Source: Clostridia bacterium
GTDB lineage: Bacteria > Bacillota_A > Clostridia > Oscillospirales > Butyricicoccaceae
Reading direction: 5' to 3'
Assembly (NCBI GenBank): GCA_017548175.1
Contig: JAFYMZ010000028.1
Coordinates: forward strand, 1 to 13,403
Length of the DNA: 13,403 nt
In this document: positions 6,302 through 13,360 of the stretch, one piece after another
Layout: each line of letters opens with the position of its first letter
How positions within the stretch are numbered: position 1 is the stretch's first letter
Position numbers and translations under genes: made by a program
Notes under the pieces: generated by a model
Databases searched by the model: none
Seen by the model: only the letters and a program-made list of their open reading frames with translations
Told to the model about the DNA's origin: nothing

Positions 6302-8355
6302 AACGGAAAAGTTTTGTGCACCGCGTCATCGCGCTGTGTCTGCTGATGGTCATGGTCACCGGCACCCTTACCATGCGTCTGGTGTACCTGCAGATCGTCC
6401 GCGGTGAGGACATCGCCGCCGGTGTCACCGACAATACGGTACGAAAATACACCCAGCTGGCCTCCCGCGGCGAGATTTTGGACCGGGACGGCAACAAACT
6501 GGTTTCCAATACCAAGGCGTTTTTCCTGCAGCTGGATTATTTCAACTGGGACAAATCCCGGCAGAATGAAGTGCTGCTGGATCTGGCCCAGCGGCTGGAA
6601 GAAGCCAAGGTCGAGACCCACGACAACCTGCCCATCAGTTTTGAGGCACCGTTTTCCTACACCTACACCAGCACCGAAAGCGGCGTGGGCCGCAAGCTGA
6701 TCCGCTTTTTGGACAAGCAAGGCTGGGATAAGACGCTGCCTGCCGGTCAGGTTTTGTCTCTGCTGTGCAACCGCTATGACATTCCCGAGGACTGGACGCC
6801 CCATCAGCGGCGGCTGGTGGCCGGTTTCCGGTATTATCTGGAGGACTGCGAGTTTTCCTCGTACAACACGCCGGTGACGCTGGCGGAAGATTTGGATATC
6901 GACACGGTGGCCAGCCTGTCGGAAGATTCCAAGCTGCTGCCCGGCATCAGCATCACGGTGGATGACATCCGCCAGTACAACACCACGCTGGCCGCCCACA
7001 TTTTGGGTCGTGTGGCCGCCATCAGCGCCGAGGAATACGCCCAGTTGAAGGACAAAGGCTACAGCATCAACGACACCTTGGGCAAGGACGGCATTGAAAA
7101 GGCGCTGGAAGAACATCTGCGCGGCATCGACGGCACCTATGCGGTGGAATATGACCGCAACGGCGCGGTGGTGGACCAGTATTTTCTGGAGGACCCCGAC
7201 CCGGGCAACAATGTGGTGCTGACGCTGGATATGAAGCTGCAGGCGGCCGCCGAGCGGGCGCTGGAGCAGACGCTGAACGACCTGCGCGCCAACAAGAAAA
7301 AGGGCGAGGGCGGCGATGCCGAAGGCGGCTGCGCCGTGGTCATCGACGTCAAGACGGGCGAGATCTTGGCGCTGGCCAACTGGCCCACCTATAATCTGGA
7401 GACCTTCTCTGCGGATTTTGCCGCCAACAACAGCAATCCGCTGGCGCCGCTGTTCAACCGCTGCATTTCGGCGCTGTACTCCCCCGGCTCTACCTTTAAG
7501 ATGTGCACCTCGGTGGCAGCGCTGGAAGAAGGCATCATTACCCCCAAGACGCAGATCCGGGACGAGGGTATCTACACCTATTACGAAGACTATCAGCCCC
7601 GCTGCTGGATCTATCGTCAGTACGGCCGCACCCACGGCCTCATCAACGTCAGTCAGGCGCTGAAGTATTCCTGCAACTGCTTCTATTATGAGGTAGGCCG
7701 CCTGATGGGCAACCAGACGCTGGCCGGTTATGCCGCCGCCTTTGGTCTGGGACAAAAGACCGGCATCGAACTGACCGGCGAAAAAGCCGGCCATATGGCC
7801 TCTGCCGCACACCGCGAGCAGACGGGCGGCTCTCCCTGGTATGCCGGTGACACGCTGCAGGCCGCCATCGGCCAGAGCGACACGCAGTTTACCCCCATCC
7901 AGCTGGCCAACTATGTGGCCACGCTGGTCAACGGCGGCACGCGCTACCAGCCGCATCTGGTGAAGCGCATCACCAACAACACCGGTGACGCGGTGGTGCA
8001 GGACATCACCCCCACCATTCTGAACACCGTGGAAATGTCCGCCTCCACCGTTAAGGCGGTGAAGGAAGGCATGAAGGGCGTCGTTACCGAGGACGGTACC
8101 GCCTCCAGCTATTTCCAGGGCTTCCCCCTTCAGGTGGGCGGCAAGACCGGTTCTGCGCAGAACACCGGCGGCCGCAGCGCCCACGGCTTGTTCGTTTCCT
8201 TCGCCCCCTATGACGATCCCGAGATCGCCGTCTGCGTGGTGGGCGAGTACGCCGGCAGCGGCGGCGCGCTGGCGCCCGTCTGTCTGGAGATCTACCGCGA
8301 ATATTTCGGTCTGGTCACCCCCGAAGACACCGACGCACAGCAGCCTGCCGCCTGA
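6298..8355 (+). CDS. mrdA: Penicillin-binding protein 2 (elongasome transpeptidase)
   Basis: A 685-residue class B PBP, the D,D-transpeptidase that crosslinks lateral-wall peptidoglycan with RodA and MreCD. It has an N-terminal membrane anchor (about residues 7-31), a dimerisation/pedestal domain (SRGEILDRDGNKLVSNT near 57), and a C-terminal penicillin-binding domain. The three catalytic motifs are all intact: STFK at 398-401 (nucleophile Ser 398), SCN at 458-460 and KTG at 616-618. The start is a TTG at 6298 overlapping the mreD stop; GAGGAGGTG at 6281-6289 gives a correctly spaced ribosome binding site. The stop is TGA directly followed in frame by TAG. It is probably the last gene of the zapA operon, because a good promoter follows. 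Confidence 0.93.
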   Translation: MKRKSFVHRVIALCLLMVMVTGTLTMRLVYLQIVRGEDIAAGVTDNTVRKYTQLASRGEILDRDGNKLVSNTKAFFLQLDYFNWDKSRQNEVLLDLAQRLEEAKVETHDNLPISFEAPFSYTYTSTESGVGRKLIRFLDKQGWDKTLPAGQVLSLLCNRYDIPEDWTPHQRRLVAGFRYYLEDCEFSSYNTPVTLAEDLDIDTVASLSEDSKLLPGISITVDDIRQYNTTLAAHILGRVAAISAEEYAQLKDKGYSINDTLGKDGIEKALEEHLRGIDGTYAVEYDRNGAVVDQYFLEDPDPGNNVVLTLDMKLQAAAERALEQTLNDLRANKKKGEGGDAEGGCAVVIDVKTGEILALANWPTYNLETFSADFAANNSNPLAPLFNRCISALYSPGSTFKMCTSVAALEEGIITPKTQIRDEGIYTYYEDYQPRCWIYRQYGRTHGLINVSQALKYSCNCFYYEVGRLMGNQTLAGYAAAFGLGQKTGIELTGEKAGHMASAAHREQTGGSPWYAGDTLQAAIGQSDTQFTPIQLANYVATLVNGGTRYQPHLVKRITNNTGDAVVQDITPTILNTVEMSASTVKAVKEGMKGVVTEDGTASSYFQGFPLQVGGKTGSAQNTGGRSAHGLFVSFAPYDDPEIAVCVVGEYAGSGGALAPVCLEIYREYFGLVTPEDTDAQQPAA

Positions 8356-8398
8356 TAGGGAAACCGCTGCCGAATATTGGGAACTTTGCGGAAATCCC

Positions 8399-8427
8399 TT
8401 GCGTTACAGGTTAAAATAATGTATAAT
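8399..8427 (+). promoter_or_regulatory. Promoter of minD-mgsA
   Basis: TTGCGT (8399-8404) and a perfect TATAAT (8422-8427) are separated by 17 bases. An upstream in-frame ATG at 8426 lies inside this -10 box and would not be on the transcript, which decides the minD start downstream. Confidence 0.65.
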
Positions 8428-8470
8428 GTCCACAATCATGGGTCTTTGTGCCAAGAAAGGGGTGTCCGCC

Positions 8471-9232
8471 TTGGGTAAAGTCATTACCGTCGCTTCCGGA
8501 AAAGGAGGCACCGGCAAAACTTCCTTTTGCGCCAATGTGGCGGTGGCCCTGTGCGCCATGGGCGAAAAAGTCCTGCTGATCGATGCCGATGCCGGCCTGC
8601 GCAGTCTGGATCTTTCGCTGGGTATGAGCGATCAGCTGCTCTTTACCTACGGCGACGTGATCGAAGGCCGCGCCAGCCTGAAAGAGGCTGCCGCCGTGCA
8701 TCCCAAGATCGCATCCCTGCGGGTGCTGACCGCACCGGCCTCTCCCGACCTGCCCTATACGCAGGAGCAGATCACCCGTCTGGTGCGCTATGCCAAGCAG
8801 CACTTCACCTTTGTGCTGGTGGACTGCGCCGCCGGTCTGGGACAGGAGATCTTGTGGTTCGCCGCCGCCTCGGACAGCGCCATCGTGGTATCCACCCCCG
8901 ACCAAGCCGCGTTGCGCGGTGCGCAGGTCATTGCCCAGACGTTGGCCGCTGCCGGCCAGCGCAAGGCGCTGATCGCCGTCAACCGCCTGCGCCCCGGACT
9001 GATCGACAAGGGCGAAGCCGCAACGGTGGACCGGGCCATGGATTCTTCCGGCCTGTCGCTGCTGGGTGCCGTGCCCGAGGACGAGTCGGTCATCGCCGCC
9101 GGCAACCGGGGCGAGATCCTGCCGCTGTACCATTACGGGCCTGCGGCACAAGCCTATATCAACATTGCCAAACGCCTTCGGGGCAGCCGCATTCCGCTGC
9201 TGGATCAGGTCCCCGGACGGTACGATAAATAA
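8471..9232 (+). CDS. minD: MinD-like septum-site ATPase
   Basis: A deviant Walker-A ATPase of the MinD/ParA family, which in MinCD systems recruits the FtsZ inhibitor MinC to the membrane. With a TTG start at 8471 the protein is 253 residues and begins MGKVITVASGKGGTGKTS, the standard MinD N-terminus, with signature Lys 11 and Lys 16. DADAGLRSLDLSLG (38-51) and VLVDCAAGLG (115-124) follow, then VNRLRPGLIDKGE and VPEDESVIAAGNRGE, which are MinD-specific. An AGAAAGGGG ribosome binding site precedes TTG; a longer in-frame ATG at 8426 falls in the -10 box. The C-terminus (RIPLLDQVPGRYDK) lacks an obvious amphipathic membrane-targeting helix. No minC or minE is adjacent; mgsA follows after 54 bases. 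Confidence 0.85.
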   Translation: MGKVITVASGKGGTGKTSFCANVAVALCAMGEKVLLIDADAGLRSLDLSLGMSDQLLFTYGDVIEGRASLKEAAAVHPKIASLRVLTAPASPDLPYTQEQITRLVRYAKQHFTFVLVDCAAGLGQEILWFAAASDSAIVVSTPDQAALRGAQVIAQTLAAAGQRKALIAVNRLRPGLIDKGEAATVDRAMDSSGLSLLGAVPEDESVIAAGNRGEILPLYHYGPAAQAYINIAKRLRGSRIPLLDQVPGRYDK

Positions 9233-9286
9233 CCATTTCATTCACACATTCCACGGCGCAGCCGTTTCAAAGGAGGAGTCCAGCAT

Positions 9287-9700
9287 ATGAACATTGCTCT
9301 CGTTGCCCAAAACCGCAAGAAAGAACTGATGGTGCAGTTTTGCATCGCCTATTGCGGCGTTCTGGCCAAGCACAACCTGTGCGCGACCGGTACCACCGGC
9401 AAGATGATCATGGATGCCACCGGCCTGAAGGTCCAGTGCCTGCTGCCCGGCTCCAGCGGCGGCGAGCAGCAGATCGCAGCCCGCGTGTCTTATAACGAGA
9501 TCGATCTGGTGCTGCTGTTCCGCGATCCCCTGGATAAGTACGGCAATGAGCCGCAGATCAACGATCTGCTGCGCAATTGCGATCTGAACAGCATTCCCGT
9601 TGCCACCAACGTGGCCACCGCCGAGGTTCTCATTCAGGGCCTGCAGCGCGGCGATCTGGCTTGGCGCGAGATCATCAACCCCGCACACGTTACCTTTTAA
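9287..9700 (+). CDS. mgsA: Methylglyoxal synthase family protein, active site substituted
   Basis: The fold family converts dihydroxyacetone phosphate to methylglyoxal and phosphate. This 137-residue protein aligns without gaps to E. coli MgsA as I recall that sequence (offset 11). It keeps the phosphate-binding ATGTTGK (33-39), the GG-QQ turn (58-62), FRDPL with the Asp 91 equivalent (Asp 80), and IPVATNVATAEVLI. However, E. coli His19, Asp20, Asp71, His98 and Asp101 correspond to Gln 8, Asn 9, Glu 60, Asn 87 and Gln 90. Asp71 and Asp101 are the reported catalytic acid/base residues, so methylglyoxal synthesis is doubtful; a binding or signalling role is possible. AAAGGAGG (9269-9276) supports the ATG. 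It is probably cotranscribed with minD. Confidence 0.85.
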   Translation: MNIALVAQNRKKELMVQFCIAYCGVLAKHNLCATGTTGKMIMDATGLKVQCLLPGSSGGEQQIAARVSYNEIDLVLLFRDPLDKYGNEPQINDLLRNCDLNSIPVATNVATAEVLIQGLQRGDLAWREIINPAHVTF

Positions 9701-9706
9701 CCTTCC

Positions 9707-9727
9707 GTTCCGCGCAAGGCGCGGAAC
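9707..9727 (+). other. Perfect 9-bp hairpin between mgsA and the T-box
   Basis: GTTCCGCGC and GCGCGGAAC flank a three-base loop, seven bases after the mgsA stop. No T-tract follows, so it is not a standard intrinsic terminator; it could be a processing or stability element at the 3' end of the mgsA message. No clear promoter for hisS was found between it and the T-box. Confidence 0.5.
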
Positions 9728-9740
9728 CGTACATGCAACG

Positions 9741-9974
9741 ATGGAGAAAGAGTACCCCTTCCCTTGGGCCTACAGAGAGGATGCCGCGGCTGAAAGCATC
9801 CGGCCAAGCACGGGCGAAGACATCTCCGGAGCAAGCGTATAAGGCCATTGGCCGAAATCGCAGCGTTCCCCGGCTGACTGGGGGCGAAAGGGCGGCATCT
9901 GCCGCTGAACTTGGGTGGCACCACGAAGTGCAAGCAGGCACTCTCGTCCCAACATCGGGACGGGAGTGTTTTTT
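9741..9974 (+). promoter_or_regulatory. T-box riboswitch, probable tRNA-Asp sensor, controlling hisS-aspS
   Basis: Uncharged tRNA pairs with the specifier and the antiterminator bulge and lets transcription continue. Stem I base: GGAGA (9743-9747) pairs with TCTCC (9823-9827). The S-turn AGTA is at 9751-9754, and CCC (9756-9758) pairs with GGG (9812-9814). The distal helix pairs CTTGG (9763-9767) with CCAAG (9804-9808) and GGATGC (9779-9784) with GCATCC (9796-9801), next to AGAGAG (9774-9779). The specifier loop reads CGAA-GAC-A, so GAC (9819-9821) is the Asp codon, followed by the usual A. The antiterminator pairs TTGGG (9911-9915) with CCCAA (9948-9952) and ACGA (9923-9926) with TCGT (9944-9947) around the bulge TGGCACC. 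Bulge base C in TGGC complements discriminator G73, which tRNA-Asp has. CAT (His) overlaps GAC in a shifted register. Confidence 0.93.
9939..9974 (+). terminator. Regulated intrinsic terminator of the hisS T-box
   Basis: CACTCTCGTCCC (9939-9950) pairs with GGGACGGGAGTG (9957-9968), 12 bp with one G-T wobble and a six-base loop, followed by six T. Its 5' arm contains TCGTCCC, which is also needed for the antiterminator, so the two structures exclude each other. Confidence 0.92.
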
Positions 9975-10026
9975 ATTTGCCCAAACCCCCGATTTTTCTG
10001 TGTTCAATATAAAAATTCTTATAGAT

Positions 10027-10047
10027 CCATCGGCCTTCCGCCGATGG
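10027..10047 (+). other. Hairpin abutting the hisS ribosome binding site
   Basis: CCATCGGC (10027-10034) pairs perfectly with GCCGATGG (10040-10047) around a five-base loop. The last G of the stem is also the first base of the GGGAAAGGAG ribosome-binding region before the ATG at 10061. An AT-rich stretch (about 9969-10026) separates it from the T-box terminator. It may tune hisS translation or stabilise the read-through transcript; this role is inferred. Confidence 0.5.
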
Positions 10048-10060
10048 GAAAGGAGCCATT

Positions 10061-11413
10061 ATGGAAAAAATGAAACCCCGTACTCTCTCGGGCTTTATGG
10101 AGCTTCTGCCTGAAAAGCAGGCCAAGATGGAGCGCTTTATGTCCGTGCTGCGGGACACCTACAGCCTGTACGGCTTTGCACCGCTGGATACGCCGGTGAT
10201 CGAATCTGCCGAGGTGCTGCTGGCCAAGGGCGGCGGCGATACCGAAAAGCAGATCTACCGCTTCCAGAAGGGCGACAGCGATCTGGCCCTGCGCTTTGAC
10301 CTGACCGTGCCGCTGGCAAAGTATGTGGCACTGAACTACGGCCAGCTGAACTTCCCCTTCCGCCGCTATCAGATCGGCAAGGTCTACCGCGGCGAGCGCG
10401 CACAGCGCGGCCGCTTCCGCGAGTTCTATCAGGCCGACATCGACATCATCGGCGACGGCGCGTTGGACATCGTCAACGAGGCCGAGATCCCCTCCATCAT
10501 CTACCGCACCTTCTCCGCACTGGGTCTGCGCCGCTTCTGCATCCGCGTCAACAACCGCAAGGTGCTGAACGGCTTCTTTGCCCTGCTGGGTCTGTCCGAG
10601 CAGTCCGGCGAAGTGATGCGCACCATTGACAAGCTGGACAAGATCGGCGAGGAAAAGGTGCTGGCACTGCTCATCGAGCAGGGTGTTGCCGAGGATAAAG
10701 CCAACGAGATCATGGGCTTTATCGCATTCCAGGGCACCAGCGCCGAAAAGCTGGAATATCTGAGCAAATACGCCGGTCAGAACGAGGTCTTTGATCTGGG
10801 TCTGTCCGAGCTGCGCACCGTCACCGAGCTGATGCCCGCCTTTGGCGTGCCTGAGGAGAACTTTGCCATCGACCTGACCATTGCCCGCGGTCTGGACTAT
10901 TACACCGGCACCGTCTACGAGACCACCATGCTGGATCATCCCGAGATCGGTTCCGTTTGCTCCGGCGGCCGCTATGACAATCTGGCCGAGTACTATACCG
11001 AAAAGAAGCTGCCCGGCGTGGGCATCTCCATCGGTCTGACCCGTCTGTTCTACGTGCTGGACGAGCAGGGTCTGCTGAGCGAGCAGATCATCTCCGCCCC
11101 TGCCGACGCACTGGTCATCCCCATGAGTGACGACCTGCACTATGCCGTTGCCGCCGCCACCACCCTGCGCGAGGCCGGTGTGCGCACCCAGGTCTACACC
11201 GAAAAGAAGAAGTTCAAGGCCAAGATCGGCTACGCCGACAAGCAGGGCATCCCCTATGCCCTGTTCATCGGCGAGGACGAGATCGCCGAAGGGGTTGTCA
11301 CCGTCAAGAATATGGCCACCGGCGAGCAGCGCAAGCTGACGCCCGCTGAGGCCGCCGAAACCATCAATGCCGAGCTGGCTGGCCGCAAGGCAGCCGCCGT
11401 AATTAAGGAGTAA
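10061..11413 (+). CDS. hisS: Histidyl-tRNA synthetase
   Basis: Class II aminoacyl-tRNA synthetase charging tRNA-His in the cytoplasm. The 450-residue protein has motif 2 in FPFRRYQIGKVYRGER through REFYQADIDIIG (98-131), the histidine-specific signature RGLDYYTGTVYE (276-287), GGRYDNL (302-308), motif 3 GVGISIGLTRL (319-329) and a C-terminal alpha/beta anticodon-binding domain (about 345-440). GGAAAGGAG lies just upstream of the ATG. It is first in the hisS-aspS operon behind the T-box, and the stop is six bases before the preferred aspS start. Codon use is strongly biased, as expected of a highly expressed gene. A slightly longer inserted region than in E. coli HisRS is possible but was not measured. 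Confidence 0.96.
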   Translation: MEKMKPRTLSGFMELLPEKQAKMERFMSVLRDTYSLYGFAPLDTPVIESAEVLLAKGGGDTEKQIYRFQKGDSDLALRFDLTVPLAKYVALNYGQLNFPFRRYQIGKVYRGERAQRGRFREFYQADIDIIGDGALDIVNEAEIPSIIYRTFSALGLRRFCIRVNNRKVLNGFFALLGLSEQSGEVMRTIDKLDKIGEEKVLALLIEQGVAEDKANEIMGFIAFQGTSAEKLEYLSKYAGQNEVFDLGLSELRTVTELMPAFGVPEENFAIDLTIARGLDYYTGTVYETTMLDHPEIGSVCSGGRYDNLAEYYTEKKLPGVGISIGLTRLFYVLDEQGLLSEQIISAPADALVIPMSDDLHYAVAAATTLREAGVRTQVYTEKKKFKAKIGYADKQGIPYALFIGEDEIAEGVVTVKNMATGEQRKLTPAEAAETINAELAGRKAAAVIKE

Positions 11414-11418
11414 TGACT

Positions 11419-13206
11419 ATGAAAACGACTTTTCGTTCCGGCTACTGCGGTAATTACCGCCTGAGCGACGCCGGCAAGACTGTTTCCGTCACCGGCTGGG
11501 TCCAGCGCAATCGCGATCTGGGTCAGCTGATGTTCATCGACCTGCGCGACCGCACCGGCATCCTGCAGCTGGCCTTTGACGAGACCACCCCCCGCGCTGC
11601 CTTTGAGGCTGCCAGCGCTTGCCGCGGTGAGTTCGTCGTGGGCGCCACCGGCGTCATCCGCGAGCGCAGCTCCAAGAACCCCGACCTGCCCACCGGCGAC
11701 ATCGAACTGGCCGTCACCGAGTTCCGCGTGTTCTCCGCCGCACAGGTTCCTCCCTTTGAGATCAACGACGACGTGTCCGTCAACGAGGCTCTGCGCCTAA
11801 AGTACCGTTATCTGGACCTGCGCCGCCCCAGCCTGCAGAAGTGCATGGAAATGCGTCACCGCATCGCCCAGATCACCCGCCGTTACTTTGACGAGAACGG
11901 CTTCTATGAGATCGAGACCCCCATCCTCACCAAGTCCACCCCCGAAGGTGCCCGTGACTATCTGGTGCCCTCTCGCGTGCATCACGGTGAGTTCTACGCC
12001 CTGCCCCAGTCCCCCCAGCAGTACAAGCAGCTGCTGATGCTGTCCGGCTTTGACCGTTATATCCAGATCGCCCGCTGCTTCCGCGACGAGGACCTGCGTT
12101 ATGACCGCCAGCCCGAGTTCACCCAGATCGACCTGGAGATGAGCTTCGTGGAGGCCGAGGACGTGATGGCCATGCAGGAAGGCTTTATGCAGCGCCTGTT
12201 CAAGGAGATCAAGGGCATCGACATTGAACTGCCCCTGCCCCGCATCCCCTACAAAGAGGCCATGTCCCGCTTCGGCAGCGACAAGCCCGACCTGCGCTTC
12301 GGCTATGAGCTGAAGGACCTGAGCGACATCGTCCGCGGCTGCGGCTTTGCCGTGTTTGAGGGTGCCCTGAACGCCGGCGGCATCGTCACCGCCATCAACG
12401 TGGAGGGCGGCGCCAAGATGAGCCGCAAGGAGATCGACGCGCTGGGCGAGTTCGTCAAGACCTATAAGGCCAAAGGTCTGGCCTGGATGAAGCTGGCTGC
12501 CGACGGCACCATGAGTTCTTCCTTCGCCAAGTTCCTGCAGCCCGAGACCATCGAGGCCATCAAGGCCGCCATGGGCGCCAAGGACGGCGACCTGATCCTG
12601 TGCGTGGCTGACGGCGATATCGAGCTGGCACAGAATGCACTGGGCATGCTGCGCTGCGAGTGCGCACGCAAGATGAACGTCATCCCCGAGGGCGTGTACA
12701 AGCTGCTGTGGGTCACCGAGTTCCCCATGTTCGAGTACGGCGAGGATGACGACGGCAACACCCGTCTGTACGCCAAGCACCATCCCTTCACCTCTCCCAT
12801 GGACGAGGATCTGGATCTGCTGGAGACCGCACCCGATCAGATGCGCGCCAAGGCCTATGACATCGTGCTGAACGGCACCGAGCTGGGCGGCGGCAGCGTC
12901 CGTATCCATCGTTCCGACGTACAGGAGCGCGTTTTCCGCGCACTGGGCTTCACGCAGGAAGAGTGCCAGGAGCGTTTCGGTCACCTGATCGACGCCTTCA
13001 AGTACGGCGCACCGCCCCACGGCGGTCTGGCTTACGGTCTGGACCGTATCGTCATGTGGATGTGCGGCACCGAAAGCATCCGCGATGTCATCGCATTCCC
13101 CAAAGTGCAGAATGCTCGCGAGCTGATGATGGCTTCTCCCTCTGTGGTTGAGGACAAGCAGCTGCGCGATCTGGCCATCAAGGTCGACCTGCCCGAAAAA
13201 GAATAA
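11419..13206 (+). CDS. aspS: Aspartyl-tRNA synthetase (bacterial type)
   Basis: Class IIb synthetase charging tRNA-Asp. The 595-residue protein opens with an OB-fold anticodon domain (TGWVQRNRDLGQLMFIDLRD near 24-44). The catalytic domain carries motif 2 (RCFRDEDLRYDRQPEFTQID, from residue 219) and motif 3 (GLDRI, from residue 540). The bacterial GAD insertion lies between them (roughly 285-420). I prefer the ATG at 11419 because AAGGAG (11405-11410) is eight bases upstream; the ATG at 11413, overlapping the hisS stop, is only two bases from it. Discriminating and non-discriminating forms cannot be told apart here. The C-terminal IRDVIAFPKVQNARELM replaces the more usual FPKTQSA segment, a variation seen in some Firmicutes to my recollection. 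It is last in the operon, before a terminator. Confidence 0.96.
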   Translation: MKTTFRSGYCGNYRLSDAGKTVSVTGWVQRNRDLGQLMFIDLRDRTGILQLAFDETTPRAAFEAASACRGEFVVGATGVIRERSSKNPDLPTGDIELAVTEFRVFSAAQVPPFEINDDVSVNEALRLKYRYLDLRRPSLQKCMEMRHRIAQITRRYFDENGFYEIETPILTKSTPEGARDYLVPSRVHHGEFYALPQSPQQYKQLLMLSGFDRYIQIARCFRDEDLRYDRQPEFTQIDLEMSFVEAEDVMAMQEGFMQRLFKEIKGIDIELPLPRIPYKEAMSRFGSDKPDLRFGYELKDLSDIVRGCGFAVFEGALNAGGIVTAINVEGGAKMSRKEIDALGEFVKTYKAKGLAWMKLAADGTMSSSFAKFLQPETIEAIKAAMGAKDGDLILCVADGDIELAQNALGMLRCECARKMNVIPEGVYKLLWVTEFPMFEYGEDDDGNTRLYAKHHPFTSPMDEDLDLLETAPDQMRAKAYDIVLNGTELGGGSVRIHRSDVQERVFRALGFTQEECQERFGHLIDAFKYGAPPHGGLAYGLDRIVMWMCGTESIRDVIAFPKVQNARELMMASPSVVEDKQLRDLAIKVDLPEKE

Positions 13207-13221
13207 GCCTTTGGGCGTAAT

Positions 13222-13255
13222 GCCGCCGTTCCCACGCGGGGACGGCGGCTTTTTT
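13222..13255 (+). terminator. Intrinsic terminator of hisS-aspS
   Basis: GCCGCCGTTCCC (13222-13233) pairs with GGGGACGGCGGC (13238-13249), 12 bp with one wobble and an ACGC loop, then six T. It lies 16 bases after the aspS stop. Confidence 0.95.
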
Positions 13256-13274
13256 GTTGATTCGGGAGATTCGA

Positions 13275-13303
13275 TTGACAGGCGCATATTCGAGGGGTAC
13301 AAT
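13275..13303 (+). promoter_or_regulatory. Near-consensus sigma-A promoter for the gene at the right edge
   Basis: TTGACA (13275-13280) is a perfect -35 and TACAAT (13298-13303) a one-mismatch -10, with the ideal 17-base spacing. Transcription would begin near 13310, leaving a leader of about 50 bases. Confidence 0.8.
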
Positions 13304-13323
13304 GAAACCAGAATATTGCAAGT

Positions 13324-13338
13324 TTTGCCATTGGCAAA
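13324..13338 (+). promoter_or_regulatory. Possible operator palindrome in the leader
   Basis: TTTGCC and GGCAAA flank ATT, just downstream of the expected transcription start of the strong promoter at 13275-13303. The position suits a repressor roadblock; it could also be a small leader hairpin. Confidence 0.4.
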
Positions 13339-13360
13339 TGAAATAAAATGGGGTGTTCGT

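Noticed and set aside
8341..8400. Terminator after mrdA
   Set aside because: Only short imperfect stems (CCGC/GCGG) without a T-tract; read-through into minD cannot be excluded.
8426..8470. Upstream in-frame ATG as the minD start
   Set aside because: It lies within the TATAAT -10 box, and the family N-terminus and a ribosome binding site fit TTG 8471.
9707..9727. Hairpin after mgsA as an intrinsic terminator
   Set aside because: The stem is good, but CGTACATG rather than a T-tract follows.
9983..10020. Promoter in the AT-rich spacer before hisS (TATAAA near 10008)
   Set aside because: The only -35-like TTGCCC is 25 bases away; spacing is wrong and the T-box makes an internal promoter unnecessary.
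11413..11418. ATG at 11413 as the aspS start
   Set aside because: It is only two bases from AAGGAG, too close for initiation; the ATG six bases later is well spaced.
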